From Butyricimonas synergistica DSM 23225 (GTDB taxonomy: Bacteria > Bacteroidota > Bacteroidia > Bacteroidales > Marinifilaceae), in assembly GCF_000379665.1 (NCBI RefSeq), contig NZ_KB903369.1:191982-246691 (forward strand): 54,710 bases of DNA, given 5' to 3'. Shown piece by piece: positions 25,701-35,098 of the stretch. The notes beneath the pieces are model-generated. The model worked only from the letters and a program-made list of their open reading frames with translations. It had not been told where the DNA came from and ran no database searches. Within the stretch, counting starts at the first letter, position 1. Each line of letters begins with the position of its first letter. Both the position numbers and the translations under genes were made by a program.

Positions 25701-26237
25701 ATGTTATTGAGTCAGTTAAACCAAGGTGATGAGAGGGCTTTTAAGAAGTTGTTTGATAGCTTTTTTGCGTCGTCGTGCGCTTTCGTGAACCGGTATATTC
25801 AAGAGCACGAAGCCGTGGAAGATGTTGTGCAGGAAACTTTCATCCAGATCTGGGAGAAGCGGGGTATTTACTCGGATATGATTTATTTCAAGGCGTATTT
25901 GTTCAAGGCTCTCCGTAATAACGCTTTGTATTATTTGCGGCAATACCAGGAAAATGAGGAGGTTGATCCTTCCATCGAGGACAATTCGGATAACATCTTG
26001 AATGCTATTATTGAGGAGGAGGTGCATCGGGAAATCATCCGGGCGATTGATAAATTGCCTACCGAAAGACGGCGGATCGTGGAAATGAGCATGGGAGGGT
26101 GTTCACAAGAAGAGATCGCCGAGAAATTGCATGTATCTATAAACACGATCAAGACTCAGAAAAGAAAAGCTTATGCTTTTTTGCGGGAAGAGTTGAAAAA
26201 TTTGTTCATATTTTTCCTTGTTATCATGAATTTATAA
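25701..26237 (+). CDS. FecI-type ECF sigma-70 factor (locus 2)
   Basis: 178 residues from ATG 25701. Region 2 shows as AFKKLFDSFFASSCAFV and EAVEDVVQETFIQIWEK, and region 4 as LPTERRRIVEMSMGGCSQEEIAEKL with the helix-turn-helix HVSINTIKTQKRKA; the C-terminal tail is hydrophobic. It is related to the sigma at 6463-7023 but clearly diverged. The FecR gene follows after 70 nt and then SusC/SusD, so it should control locus 2. No standard promoter was found in the 47 nt after the terminator. Confidence 0.93.
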   Translation: MLLSQLNQGDERAFKKLFDSFFASSCAFVNRYIQEHEAVEDVVQETFIQIWEKRGIYSDMIYFKAYLFKALRNNALYYLRQYQENEEVDPSIEDNSDNILNAIIEEEVHREIIRAIDKLPTERRRIVEMSMGGCSQEEIAEKLHVSINTIKTQKRKAYAFLREELKNLFIFFLVIMNL

Positions 26238-26307
26238 AAAAATCGAGTTTCCAGTCACCCCTAAATCATGTTTTTGCATATTATATACAAAACAATGAGA
26301 AAATGAC

Positions 26308-27471
26308 ATGGAAAAATATAGAGAGTCGATAGAATTAGCGGAACAAATCACGAAATATCTGAAAGGAAAACTTTCACCGGAGGAGGAGGTTGAATTGAAA
26401 AAACGCCTACACGATCGTCCGGATGGAGAGGGACTTTTGCTTCGGGTTCGGGATGAACAGTTGATTGCGGCCAAGAAAGAAATGTATGATTCGTTCAATG
26501 CGGATAAAAGTTGGGAGAAGATCCGGAAAGTTACGGGTAGAAGGTCTTCGAGGATGCTATACCGGGTGTTCCGGTACGCGGCAATTTTTGTATTGCCTCT
26601 TGCCGTGGCTGCTTCAATCTTTTTCAGCAATAGAAGTAAGCAGGCAAATCATCCCCGGTATATCGTGGACGCCTATTTTGAATCTCATAAGACGATGCTG
26701 GAATTACCCGGGGGAGTACGTATTGCCTTGGATACAACGAAAAATGTGACGAGTGAGTTGAATGATTTTGGTGTCACAATGGCTGAAGGGCAAGGGTTGG
26801 ATTATTCCGGATTGGATTCCGTGATGGATGCGAAGGTGGAGTATCATAAGATAGTTGTGCCCCGGGGAGGGGAATATAATTTGAAGCTGGCAGACGGCAC
26901 GAGAGTCTGGATGTTTGCCGAATCGGAAATTCGTTTCCCGACTCGTTTCAAGGGAAGCAAGCGGGAAGTGTATTTGTCCGGGGAGGCTTATTTCGAGGTG
27001 CGTCACGATCCCGCGCATCCTTTCTACGTGAAAACAAAATCGCTTGACGTGAAGGTGTTGGGAACGAGTTTTAACGTGAAAGCCTATAATAATATGGACA
27101 TCGTGGAAACGTCGCTGGTGGAAGGTATGGTAAGTTTGAAAGATAACGTGTTGCGCCCGAATATGCAGGCTGTTTTTCACAAGAACACGGGGGATTTCTC
27201 TTACCGGGAAATAAACGGGGAGAGCTATCGCTTGCGAAAAGAACGGGTGTTCGTGTTTGACGAGGAGCGGCTGGATGATATTTTGCAGGAGATGGCGCGT
27301 TGGTATGATTTCGAGATTTTTTACCAGAATCCGGAGATGGCAGATAAACGGTTCGGTTTTAAACTGGAAAAATACGAGCAGGTGGAAACTCTTTTAAATA
27401 TTTTGGAATTGACCGGGGAAGTGAGGTTTGTGATGAAGGGAAAAACTTTGACCGTGATGAGTGGAACTTAG
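26308..27471 (+). CDS. FecR family anti-sigma factor (locus 2)
   Basis: 387 residues. A cytoplasmic N-terminal part (1-87) is followed by one membrane helix (about 88-107, VFRYAAIFVLPLAVAASIFF) and a periplasmic FecR domain with VPRGGEYNLKLADGTRVWM and YLSGEAYFEVRHD, ending in a DUF4974-type domain (DILQEMARWYDFEIFY). It has the same architecture as the FecR at 7103-8281. It should hold the sigma at 25701-26237 inactive until the receptor downstream signals. Confidence 0.93.
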   Translation: MEKYRESIELAEQITKYLKGKLSPEEEVELKKRLHDRPDGEGLLLRVRDEQLIAAKKEMYDSFNADKSWEKIRKVTGRRSSRMLYRVFRYAAIFVLPLAVAASIFFSNRSKQANHPRYIVDAYFESHKTMLELPGGVRIALDTTKNVTSELNDFGVTMAEGQGLDYSGLDSVMDAKVEYHKIVVPRGGEYNLKLADGTRVWMFAESEIRFPTRFKGSKREVYLSGEAYFEVRHDPAHPFYVKTKSLDVKVLGTSFNVKAYNNMDIVETSLVEGMVSLKDNVLRPNMQAVFHKNTGDFSYREINGESYRLRKERVFVFDEERLDDILQEMARWYDFEIFYQNPEMADKRFGFKLEKYEQVETLLNILELTGEVRFVMKGKTLTVMSGT

Positions 27472-27495
27472 TATTAGCTGGTATAAATAAAAAAC

Positions 27496-27534
27496 GGGTA
27501 GCGGAAATTTTGTGGTGATTATTTCCTGCCACCC
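27496..27534 (+). promoter_or_regulatory. Hairpin between fecR and susC (locus 2)
   Basis: GGGTAGCGGAAA and TTTCCTGCCACCC form an imperfect 12-13-bp stem 24 nt after the fecR stop, placed like the hairpin at 8287-8313 in locus 1. The sequence differs but the position is conserved. There is no U-run after it. Confidence 0.5.
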
Positions 27535-27573
27535 ATTTGGTTAAATTCAAAATCAATTTAATTTTTCAAAGTT

Positions 27574-30500
27574 ATGAAAAAAAATCTTTGGACGTGGCTC
27601 CTGCACGATAAAAAAAAGGAGAAAAGTGCTATTTGCATGAAAATTTGCCTGTGTCTAGCATTCATTTTGGGCGGTGGTATGCTCAATAATACCTTTGCAC
27701 AAACGGAGAAACTGACCTTGAAAAGGGAGAATGCCTCGATGTTGGACATCATTTTTGCCGTGGAGAAGCAAAGCAAGATGACGTTTGTGTATAGCATGGA
27801 CGCGGTGAATAAAATCGGGAAGATCACGATTGACGTGAAGGATGTGTTGATCGACAGCGTGATGAATGTTTGTTTGAGGAAAACCGATTACACGTATGCA
27901 TTGGAAAAGAATGTTGTCGTGATCAAGAAAAGAGAAGCCGACGCGAAGGATAAAACGGCTATCGCGAACAAGAAAAGGATTGTTTCCGGTAAAGTATTGG
28001 ATAAGCGGAATGAAACTTTGCCGGGAGTCTCCGTTTATATTAAGGGGACGACGATAGGCGTGGTTACTGACGTGGACGGTGTCTATAAAATAGAAGTGCC
28101 GGCTTCAACCCAATCTTTGCAATTCTCTTTTGTCGGGATGAAAACTCAGGATGTGAAACTGGGGCAAAATAATGTGGTTAATGTGGTGATGGAAGAGGAT
28201 GTTTCAGATTTGGACGAGGTGACTGTTGTCGCCTATGGTGAACGGAAAAAGAGGGAGTTGATCAGTTCCGTGTCATCCGTGAAAGCGGAAGATTTGGACG
28301 AGCTCCCATCGGCAAGTTTGGAAACATTGCTTCAGGGACACATGGCCGGGGTGGAAGTGAATAATATTTCCGGTTCTCCCGGTGGCGGGGGATCTCAGGT
28401 CGCTATTCGCGGTTACAACTCGTTGATGCAGGGTATGACGGATAACACGCCGCTATATGTCATTGATGGCGTTCCCGTGAATTCATTTACCTCTCCGGTA
28501 ACGGGTACGAATACTTTGGCAGAAATTGATCCATCGACGATTGAGTCGGTTGAGGTATTGAAGGATGCGGCTTCCGCCGCTTTGTACGGGTCGCGTGCCA
28601 GCAATGGCGTAATTCTTATCACGACGAAGAAAGGACGTGCCGGACGGGGTAAATTTACGGCTAATGTGTCGCAGTCTTGGTCAATTCTTCCAGAGACTCC
28701 TTACCAGGTGATCGGTCACGGGGAGCGGATGGCGCATATTCAAGCTTTGCGTGCTCGCCGGAAAGCTTATCAGGATCGCCGGACAAGGGAATATATTATC
28801 CCTACATCTTATAATGATGTGTATGGTACGGCGGGGGTCTACGATTATTTCTGGAATAATGGTTACAAGATCAGCGAGTCTTATGTTGATGGGGATCGTA
28901 TTTTGCACGATAGCTTGAACCCGTTCTATAATAACGCGACTAATTGGTGGAAGCATAGTTTCCGGACAGGAAAGATTTTGAATGCAAACTTGCAGGCATC
29001 AGGCGGGTCGGAAACTTTTCAATATATGGTCGGGCTGGGATGGTATGATGAGAAGGGAATCATGTTAGGCAGTGATTTCTCTCGTGTAAACATGATCAGT
29101 AATTTGCGGATCGTCCCTCGCGAGAGATTGACGGTGGATGCCCGTTTGTATTTGGCTTACACCGATCGTAGCAAAGGTGCGGCGAACACCTCTTTTAGTC
29201 AGGCTACGGCTTTTGAAGGTTTGACGGTGGACCCGAAAGTGAATTCATCCCTTTACCCGGGTAGCGGGGCCGTGTTGGACGAAACATTGAAACGTTTGAA
29301 CGAAACTTCCGAGAAGAATTTTACTTATCGGGTGCGGGCGAATATGGGACTCTCGTATAACGTGTTACCCGGGTTGGATTTGTCGACTACTTTAGGAATT
29401 GACTTCACGCAATCCAAAAAGAATGGTTTCGAACCGAGCTATTTGAATCCGGATGATTTGAGTAAATCCACGGGAGAAACTGCAAGTTCCACGATGTTGA
29501 CGAACGAGAATTTGCTCCATTATAGCAAATCTTTTAACGAGATTCATAATCTGGATGTGATGTTGGGAATGTCTTACACGAGAGAGGCTTCTGATGCATT
29601 GAAAGGTTGGGGCATGGGTTCCCCCAGTGATTATTTGAAATATGTTACTGCCGATTTTCAAGACATTATCAGTATTAACGGGCAACCCACGGCCATGAAG
29701 AATTACGAGTCGGATTTCGAGGAGTCCGTTATGTTGAGTTATTTCGGGCGTTTGGCATATAATTTTAACAAGAAGTATTTGACGGAGTTTACCGTGCGTC
29801 GGGATGGTTCTTCCGTGTTTGGGGAGAATGTGCGTTGGGCGACCTTCCCTTCGGTCGCATTGGGATGGGCTTTTTCTGAGGAGTCGTTTATGGAGCGTTT
29901 TTGGTGGTTGAGCTATGGAAAGATTCGCGCTTCCTGGGGAAAACAGGGAAAAGCTTTTCGGGATCCTTATTTGGCGCATGGGGTGATGGCTTCCGGGAAT
30001 AGTTTTATGGGGACGTTAGGAATGGTTCCGACAATGATGTTGGCAAGTGATTTGACCTGGGAGGAATCCGACCAGTATGATATCGGCCTAGATGTGGATT
30101 TGTTTGACTATCGGTTGAAATTCAAGTTGGATTACTATTATAAATATTCGACTTCTTTGTTGCAATTGGTGCAATTGCCGGGAAACGTTTATTATCATAC
30201 CTCGGCAATGCAGAACGTGTTGGAAATTTCCAACGAGGGCTTGGAGTTGGAATTATTGGCCGATATTTTGCGTGACGGTCCGGTGAAGTGGCGTGCCCGT
30301 TTTAATATTTCCCGGAATTGGAACCGTTTTGAAAAGACAAACACGGGGATGGATTTGACGACTGCCGTTATCGGTCGCCCGGTGCAAGGTGTGTATGCTT
30401 ACAATGATTTGGGTATTGTTGAACACGAGAACGAGATTCCCGTGTATGTCGATCGTTGGGGAAATAAGAACCCGTTAAATAGTGGGTCTGCAGAAAATCC

Positions 30501-31104
30501 AATTACACCCGGTATGCGTTTATTGGAAGATGTGGACGGTAATGGGAGAATAGGACAGGAAGATTTGGTATATGTGGCTTCAGCCTTGCCTGTGGCTCAC
30601 GGTGGATTCGCGAATGAATTGAAATGGAAAGGTTTTGATTTGAACGTTTTGCTTACTTATAGTTTAGGACGGCATATTATGAATGCTTACGCGACCCCAC
30701 CCTCTTACAGGTCAATTAGATACAAGGATTCCCCGTTGTTCACGAACGTGGAGAATGCTACTTTCTGGAACAAGCCTGGGGATAAGGCGGATTGGCCTAC
30801 ATTGACGGCTTCCACGAATGGTTACGTGGGGCAATTTGATGGACAATACCGTTCTAATATTGAGAAAGTGAATCACTTGCGTTTGAAACAATTGACCTTG
30901 GGGTACAATGTGCCCAAAGAGTGGTTGAAAAAGGTGAATATTGAGGGAGTTCGTTTGTTCCTCACGGGAGAGAATCTTTTTTTGTTGACGAATTATTCCG
31001 GTTTGGATCCGGAAACGGTGAATCCGGCCAAAGGGGGTATTGATGATTTTTCCAATTATCCGTTGGCTCGTAAATTTACTTTAGGTTTGACTTTAAACTT
31101 TTGA
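27574..31104 (+). CDS. SusC/RagA family TonB-linked outer-membrane receptor (locus 2)
   Basis: 1176 residues. Signal region to about residue 43 (NNTFAQ), STN domain 45-118, carboxypeptidase-like regulatory domain 136-207 (GTTIGVVTDVDGVYKI), TonB box EVTVVAYG 215-222, plug 228-350 (QVAIRGYNSL, PLYVIDGVPV, AASAALYGSRASNGVILITT), then barrel strands to the terminal GLTLNF. The STN domain fits a transducing receptor that talks to FecR upstream. The SusD partner starts 3 nt after its stop. The substrate is unknown. Confidence 0.95.
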   Translation: MKKNLWTWLLHDKKKEKSAICMKICLCLAFILGGGMLNNTFAQTEKLTLKRENASMLDIIFAVEKQSKMTFVYSMDAVNKIGKITIDVKDVLIDSVMNVCLRKTDYTYALEKNVVVIKKREADAKDKTAIANKKRIVSGKVLDKRNETLPGVSVYIKGTTIGVVTDVDGVYKIEVPASTQSLQFSFVGMKTQDVKLGQNNVVNVVMEEDVSDLDEVTVVAYGERKKRELISSVSSVKAEDLDELPSASLETLLQGHMAGVEVNNISGSPGGGGSQVAIRGYNSLMQGMTDNTPLYVIDGVPVNSFTSPVTGTNTLAEIDPSTIESVEVLKDAASAALYGSRASNGVILITTKKGRAGRGKFTANVSQSWSILPETPYQVIGHGERMAHIQALRARRKAYQDRRTREYIIPTSYNDVYGTAGVYDYFWNNGYKISESYVDGDRILHDSLNPFYNNATNWWKHSFRTGKILNANLQASGGSETFQYMVGLGWYDEKGIMLGSDFSRVNMISNLRIVPRERLTVDARLYLAYTDRSKGAANTSFSQATAFEGLTVDPKVNSSLYPGSGAVLDETLKRLNETSEKNFTYRVRANMGLSYNVLPGLDLSTTLGIDFTQSKKNGFEPSYLNPDDLSKSTGETASSTMLTNENLLHYSKSFNEIHNLDVMLGMSYTREASDALKGWGMGSPSDYLKYVTADFQDIISINGQPTAMKNYESDFEESVMLSYFGRLAYNFNKKYLTEFTVRRDGSSVFGENVRWATFPSVALGWAFSEESFMERFWWLSYGKIRASWGKQGKAFRDPYLAHGVMASGNSFMGTLGMVPTMMLASDLTWEESDQYDIGLDVDLFDYRLKFKLDYYYKYSTSLLQLVQLPGNVYYHTSAMQNVLEISNEGLELELLADILRDGPVKWRARFNISRNWNRFEKTNTGMDLTTAVIGRPVQGVYAYNDLGIVEHENEIPVYVDRWGNKNPLNSGSAENPITPGMRLLEDVDGNGRIGQEDLVYVASALPVAHGGFANELKWKGFDLNVLLTYSLGRHIMNAYATPPSYRSIRYKDSPLFTNVENATFWNKPGDKADWPTLTASTNGYVGQFDGQYRSNIEKVNHLRLKQLTLGYNVPKEWLKKVNIEGVRLFLTGENLFLLTNYSGLDPETVNPAKGGIDDFSNYPLARKFTLGLTLNF

Positions 31105-31106
31105 TC

Positions 31107-32624
31107 ATGAGAAAGATATTCTTATTAATTGTCGTGGCGTTGGGTATTTCTTCGTGTAGCGATTTGTTGGATGTAACGCCGGAGAATGCCGTTACCTTTA
31201 CCAATTTTTACAAGTCCGAGTCGGATTTGAATTCCGTGTGCGCTCAAATGCATTCTTTTATGAAAAGCGTGGGAGCGGCAGAGAACTTGCACGTGAAGAT
31301 GGGGATGATTTTTGATCATACTTCGGTAGCTTCTTATTCCGACGCAAAGAAGTTATTGCCGAGTGCTATTCTGAATAATATTCAAACGAAATGGAAAGGG
31401 CATTATGACGTGATTCATTTTGCGAATTTGATATTGGATAATATCCATCGGGTGGAGAATTTGGCGGATGATCGGAAGAATTTCTATTTGGGACAGGCGT
31501 ATTTTGCTAAAGGGTTCATGTATTTCCGTCTGGCTCAGGACTGGGGACATGCCGTGATCACGAAGGATAGTGAGTCGCAGGCGATTCTGGGAAATAGTAC
31601 TGATCAAGAGGTGTTGGTGGAAGCGATCCGGAATGCGGAATTGGCAGAAAAGGCGTTGGGTAAATTCGAGGAGTTGGTCGATTTGAACGGGAATGCCTTG
31701 CCTTCCAAGCAATACGGGAGTAAAGGTGCTGCCGTCGCTTTGTTGGCACATGCTTACGCATGGAAGGGGGCGATGATCGAGCTTTACGGTTGGAAAGATG
31801 ACGCGAAGGCAGCTTACGAGAAGTCGATAGAATGGGCTACCGTTTTGATCGAGGATAAAGCGGGAAATTACGATTTGGAAACTGTGGAGAATCTTTGTCG
31901 CAACAGTTTAAGAGGCTATGGTAGCGAAAATATATTTTCGCTGGCATTTGACGAGTATGCTTCATCTTTCCCGATGACTGTATCCCTTGCCCGATTTCTT
32001 ACAACGTGGCCGGTGAATACAACAGCTTCGGAGGCTGCCGTGAAGACGCGAACTTATGCGGTGAAAGCTTCCCGTATCCAAAATATGTATGAACTTCAAG
32101 ACGAACGACGCCACAGCTTCTTTTATAAGTTGGATTCCATGGCAAACGAGGATGTGAATGTAACGGGCGGTTATGCCTACGTGTACAAGTGGAGAGAAGG
32201 GTTTTACAAAACATCTGTTACTGGTAGTGTTTCTATGACAAGCGTGGCTGCCGACTACGTGGTATGGCGTTTGGCAGACATTTATCTGTTGCGTGCGGAG
32301 TGTTACGCGAAATTGGGAGATGCCCGGGCGGAGGAAGATTTGAACATGATTCGTCGTCGGGCAAAAGCCACGGAGTATCCGGCTCCGGGCGATGGAGATA
32401 TTCGTATGGCTATTTTCCGGGAACGGGAGAAGGAGTTGATTTACGAGGGACATCGCTATTACGATGCCGTGCGTAATAATTATCTGACGGAATTGGATCC
32501 GGTGTATGCCGAGTTGTCAAAACAGGATATTCAAGACGGTGTGCTTTATTTGCCGATTTATCAGGATGCTTTCGAGATGAATGATATTTTAAGACAGAAT
32601 AGATATTGGTTTAAGTTTGAATAA
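31107..32624 (+). CDS. RagB/SusD family nutrient-binding lipoprotein (locus 2)
   Basis: 505 residues from ATG 31107; an in-frame TTG at 31101 overlaps the SusC stop and is not needed. Lipobox ISSC with Cys17, then the SusD opening SDLLDVTPENAV. TPR-like helices (FYLGQAYFAKGFMYFRLAQDWG) and the late motif FREREKELIYEGHRYYDAVR are typical. Translational coupling to the SusC gene is likely given the 2-nt gap. Confidence 0.94.
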   Translation: MRKIFLLIVVALGISSCSDLLDVTPENAVTFTNFYKSESDLNSVCAQMHSFMKSVGAAENLHVKMGMIFDHTSVASYSDAKKLLPSAILNNIQTKWKGHYDVIHFANLILDNIHRVENLADDRKNFYLGQAYFAKGFMYFRLAQDWGHAVITKDSESQAILGNSTDQEVLVEAIRNAELAEKALGKFEELVDLNGNALPSKQYGSKGAAVALLAHAYAWKGAMIELYGWKDDAKAAYEKSIEWATVLIEDKAGNYDLETVENLCRNSLRGYGSENIFSLAFDEYASSFPMTVSLARFLTTWPVNTTASEAAVKTRTYAVKASRIQNMYELQDERRHSFFYKLDSMANEDVNVTGGYAYVYKWREGFYKTSVTGSVSMTSVAADYVVWRLADIYLLRAECYAKLGDARAEEDLNMIRRRAKATEYPAPGDGDIRMAIFREREKELIYEGHRYYDAVRNNYLTELDPVYAELSKQDIQDGVLYLPIYQDAFEMNDILRQNRYWFKFE

Positions 32625-32634
32625 TTAGTGAGAT

Positions 32635-33270
32635 ATGAAAAAGATATTATGGGCGGTATTGATCGCGATAACAACGGTGGCTTGTCAGACTGATTATAAC
32701 ATGGACAACACGGGGTTGGCAAAAGGCAAGTTTGCTGGAACTATGTATGAGTATTTCCATTCCGATTCGTATAACTGGGATTCATTGCTTATCATGATAG
32801 ATAAGGCCGGGTTGCAGAATTTGTTTAACGGGCGGGAAGCCGGTTACGAGGAGATCACGTTTTGGGGACCGACCAATCACTCGATTCGTCGTTGGATGCT
32901 GGAGGCACCGAAGCCGGGTGAAGCTGCCAGACCCCGGCGTTTGGAGGAACTGACTCCGGAAGAGTGTCGCAAATTTGTAATGGCTCACGTGGTAAAGGGA
33001 AAAACGATGTTGAACGATATTCCCCGCGGAACCGTCAGTATGGAAGGTACTTCCGGTGGAATGGTTATGACCGGAGGGGATGAGAACAATGAAATGTGGG
33101 TGTACACGGAGCAATTGCCTTATAACGGGGTGATCGGTGTAGGTGCCGTGGTCATAAAGATTCGCTCGTTGAGAACGAAAACGGATATTGACATCGCTTC
33201 TTGTAATATCGAGCCGACCACGGGCGTGGTACATTCCTTGCACCCGAATTACACGTTGGGAGAGTTGTGA
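32635..33270 (+). CDS. Fasciclin (FAS1) domain lipoprotein
   Basis: 211 residues with an SPII signal (TVAC, Cys17). One FAS1-like domain is visible: DSLLIMIDKAGLQNLF, then EITFWGPTNHSIRRWM (family ITFFAPTN-type box) and CRKFVMAHVVKGKTM (family LxxHxV-type box), ending with a TTGVVHSLHP element. FAS1 domains mediate adhesion or small-ligand binding; in Bacteroidota they often accompany SusCD genes. It follows the SusD gene by 10 nt. Confidence 0.85.
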   Translation: MKKILWAVLIAITTVACQTDYNMDNTGLAKGKFAGTMYEYFHSDSYNWDSLLIMIDKAGLQNLFNGREAGYEEITFWGPTNHSIRRWMLEAPKPGEAARPRRLEELTPEECRKFVMAHVVKGKTMLNDIPRGTVSMEGTSGGMVMTGGDENNEMWVYTEQLPYNGVIGVGAVVIKIRSLRTKTDIDIASCNIEPTTGVVHSLHPNYTLGEL

Positions 33271-33302
33271 AATGGTTGTGAAATGATGAAAATTAGAATG
33301 AA

Positions 33303-33737
33303 ATGAAACAATTATATGCTATGATGTATTTGTGCATCTTTTTCTTGGTGGGATGCCATGACACGAAAATTGGTTATTTGAAAGCGGATAACGCGGCTTA
33401 CGGTACCGACTCGTTGATTATTCGCAAGGAGTTGGATATCAAGAATGCGGATGATAAAAAGCGAATCGAGAAAGAGATCCCCTGGTTGACGGAGAACATA
33501 CAAGGAGTGTTGGGCACCGCACCGTTGCGCTATCGTTTGGTGAGTGTAAAAGCTGCCTCTGCTGAAGCGGAAGCTATTTTCAAAAAAGAATTTAAAGTCC
33601 GCGGGGGAGGAATGATGGAGCTGCCTCTTTACACGGAGTTGCCTGTCGGGCGTTACGTGGTGACGTTACAAGTGTACAACGAGGATTATAGTGTGAACTT
33701 AGAGGATATTTATAAATTTATAGTGAGAGAGAAATAA
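33303..33737 (+). CDS. Small lipoprotein of unknown family
   Basis: 144 residues with a lipobox (LVGC, Cys18). The mature part alternates short beta-strand-like stretches (YRLVSVKAA, GRYVVTLQVYNEDYSVNL), suggesting an Ig-like fold of about 110 residues. No family is recognised. It follows the FAS1 lipoprotein by 32 nt, and its stop overlaps the next start by one base (TAATG), so it belongs to the locus 2 operon and is probably a surface accessory. Confidence 0.75.
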   Translation: MKQLYAMMYLCIFFLVGCHDTKIGYLKADNAAYGTDSLIIRKELDIKNADDKKRIEKEIPWLTENIQGVLGTAPLRYRLVSVKAASAEAEAIFKKEFKVRGGGMMELPLYTELPVGRYVVTLQVYNEDYSVNLEDIYKFIVREK

Positions 33738-35032
33738 TGAAAGCATTGATTATAATCGTGGTATGGCTCCTGATGGGAGGAAATATTTTCGGTCAGGGAA
33801 TAGAGTTCTTTTCGGGTACTTTGGATGAGGCGTTTGAACGAGCTAAGGAAGAGAAGAAATTGGTTTTTGTTGATTTTTACGCGGATTGGTGTGGACCTTG
33901 CAAGCAATTGGCTCAAGATGTATTCACGAAGCCTGAGGTAGGAATATATTACAACGAGAAGTTTATTTGCGTGAAAGTAAATGCGGAAGAGGTTTCCAAT
34001 AAGGTTTATGTGAAGAAATATAAGGTAACATCCTTGCCGACACTGGTATATTTACAACCGGACGGGAAATTGGTTTCTTCGGTTTCCGGAACAATGAGCG
34101 TGGAGGATTTTATTATGGAAGGTCGGATTGTTGCTGGCGAGGAGTTGAGTTTTGAAGCGTTGTATGCCAAGTATAAGGCAAATTCCAAGGATATGAAGTT
34201 ATTGCAGCAGGTGCTTGTACGGGCACCTGGTTTCGTGAGTGTGTTGGAAAAGCCCGTGGATAAGCAGAAATGGGTTACTCGCGTGGAAGATTTGTACAAG
34301 AAGTATATTACCACGAAACCGATCGAAGAGTTAATCAATAAAGATGACTTTAAAATTGTTCGCACTTTCCATAAAATGGATGGGAAAGAAGATCCGTTCC
34401 TGGAAAAAATGATAGCCCATTTGGACGAGTATATAGAGAATGTCGGGAAATACGCCGGTGCTTATTTATTGGAGTATAACAATAAAATGACTTCTCGTTT
34501 GGCTCGTTCCGGTAAGAAGGAGTACGAGAAATACGTGGAACGGGTGAGGGGGGATATGAAAGCTGCCTATGACTTGATGCCGGAACGTAACGTGAGTCCG
34601 TATGACCGTATTAAATATATGTACGACGGAGAGTATTTGATTTACTATAAAAAGGATGGAGAGGCGTATATGGAGTTGCAGGAAAAATACCTTAAAGAAT
34701 TGGGGGATCAGGTAAATGATACGGATTATGGCAATGTCGTGCAAAATCTTTACGTGGGCACAAGTGGAAAAATTTCAACGGGATTGCATCAAAAAGCAGC
34801 CGATATGATTGTTAAAGCTTTGCAATATCCGAATATTGCCCTGATGAATAAGTTGAATATGATCGTTTTATTGGGAGATGCCAATCGGGAATTGGAGAAA
34901 TACGATGAAGCTAAAAAATGCTACAATCAGGCATTCATGGAGTCCATGCAGTTGGAGCAGAAGATGACTCAACAAGCCGTTCAGATGACAATCAAGAGAA
35001 AGTTGGCGGCATTGGATTTGCAGAAAAAATAG
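33737..35032 (+). CDS. Exported thioredoxin-fold protein
   Basis: 431 residues. A signal peptide ends near FGQ (20). The thioredoxin domain spans about 22-135 with the redox motif WCGPC (Cys52 and Cys55) and the cis-proline segment TSLPTLVYL. The remaining 290 residues are helical, and the end has a TPR-like pattern (REYDEAKK-type repeats, EKYDEAKKCYNQAFME). It probably works in the periplasm on disulfides of exported or imported proteins. It is the last gene of the locus 2 operon, translationally coupled to the lipoprotein before it. Confidence 0.88.
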   Translation: MKALIIIVVWLLMGGNIFGQGIEFFSGTLDEAFERAKEEKKLVFVDFYADWCGPCKQLAQDVFTKPEVGIYYNEKFICVKVNAEEVSNKVYVKKYKVTSLPTLVYLQPDGKLVSSVSGTMSVEDFIMEGRIVAGEELSFEALYAKYKANSKDMKLLQQVLVRAPGFVSVLEKPVDKQKWVTRVEDLYKKYITTKPIEELINKDDFKIVRTFHKMDGKEDPFLEKMIAHLDEYIENVGKYAGAYLLEYNNKMTSRLARSGKKEYEKYVERVRGDMKAAYDLMPERNVSPYDRIKYMYDGEYLIYYKKDGEAYMELQEKYLKELGDQVNDTDYGNVVQNLYVGTSGKISTGLHQKAADMIVKALQYPNIALMNKLNMIVLLGDANRELEKYDEAKKCYNQAFMESMQLEQKMTQQAVQMTIKRKLAALDLQKK

Positions 35033-35066
35033 TTGTGTTTTGAGATTAGGATAATGTTTTAATTCA

Positions 35067-35074
35067 TAAATTTG
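35067..35074 (+). promoter_or_regulatory. Promoter -7 element of the DUF3298-type lipoprotein gene
   Basis: TAAATTTG matches TAnnTTTG and lies 24 nt before the ATG at 35099. The nearest upstream TTTG (35039-35042) is 24 nt away, longer than the usual 19-21. Confidence 0.5.
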
Positions 35075-35098
35075 TAGTACACAAAAATAAAACACACT

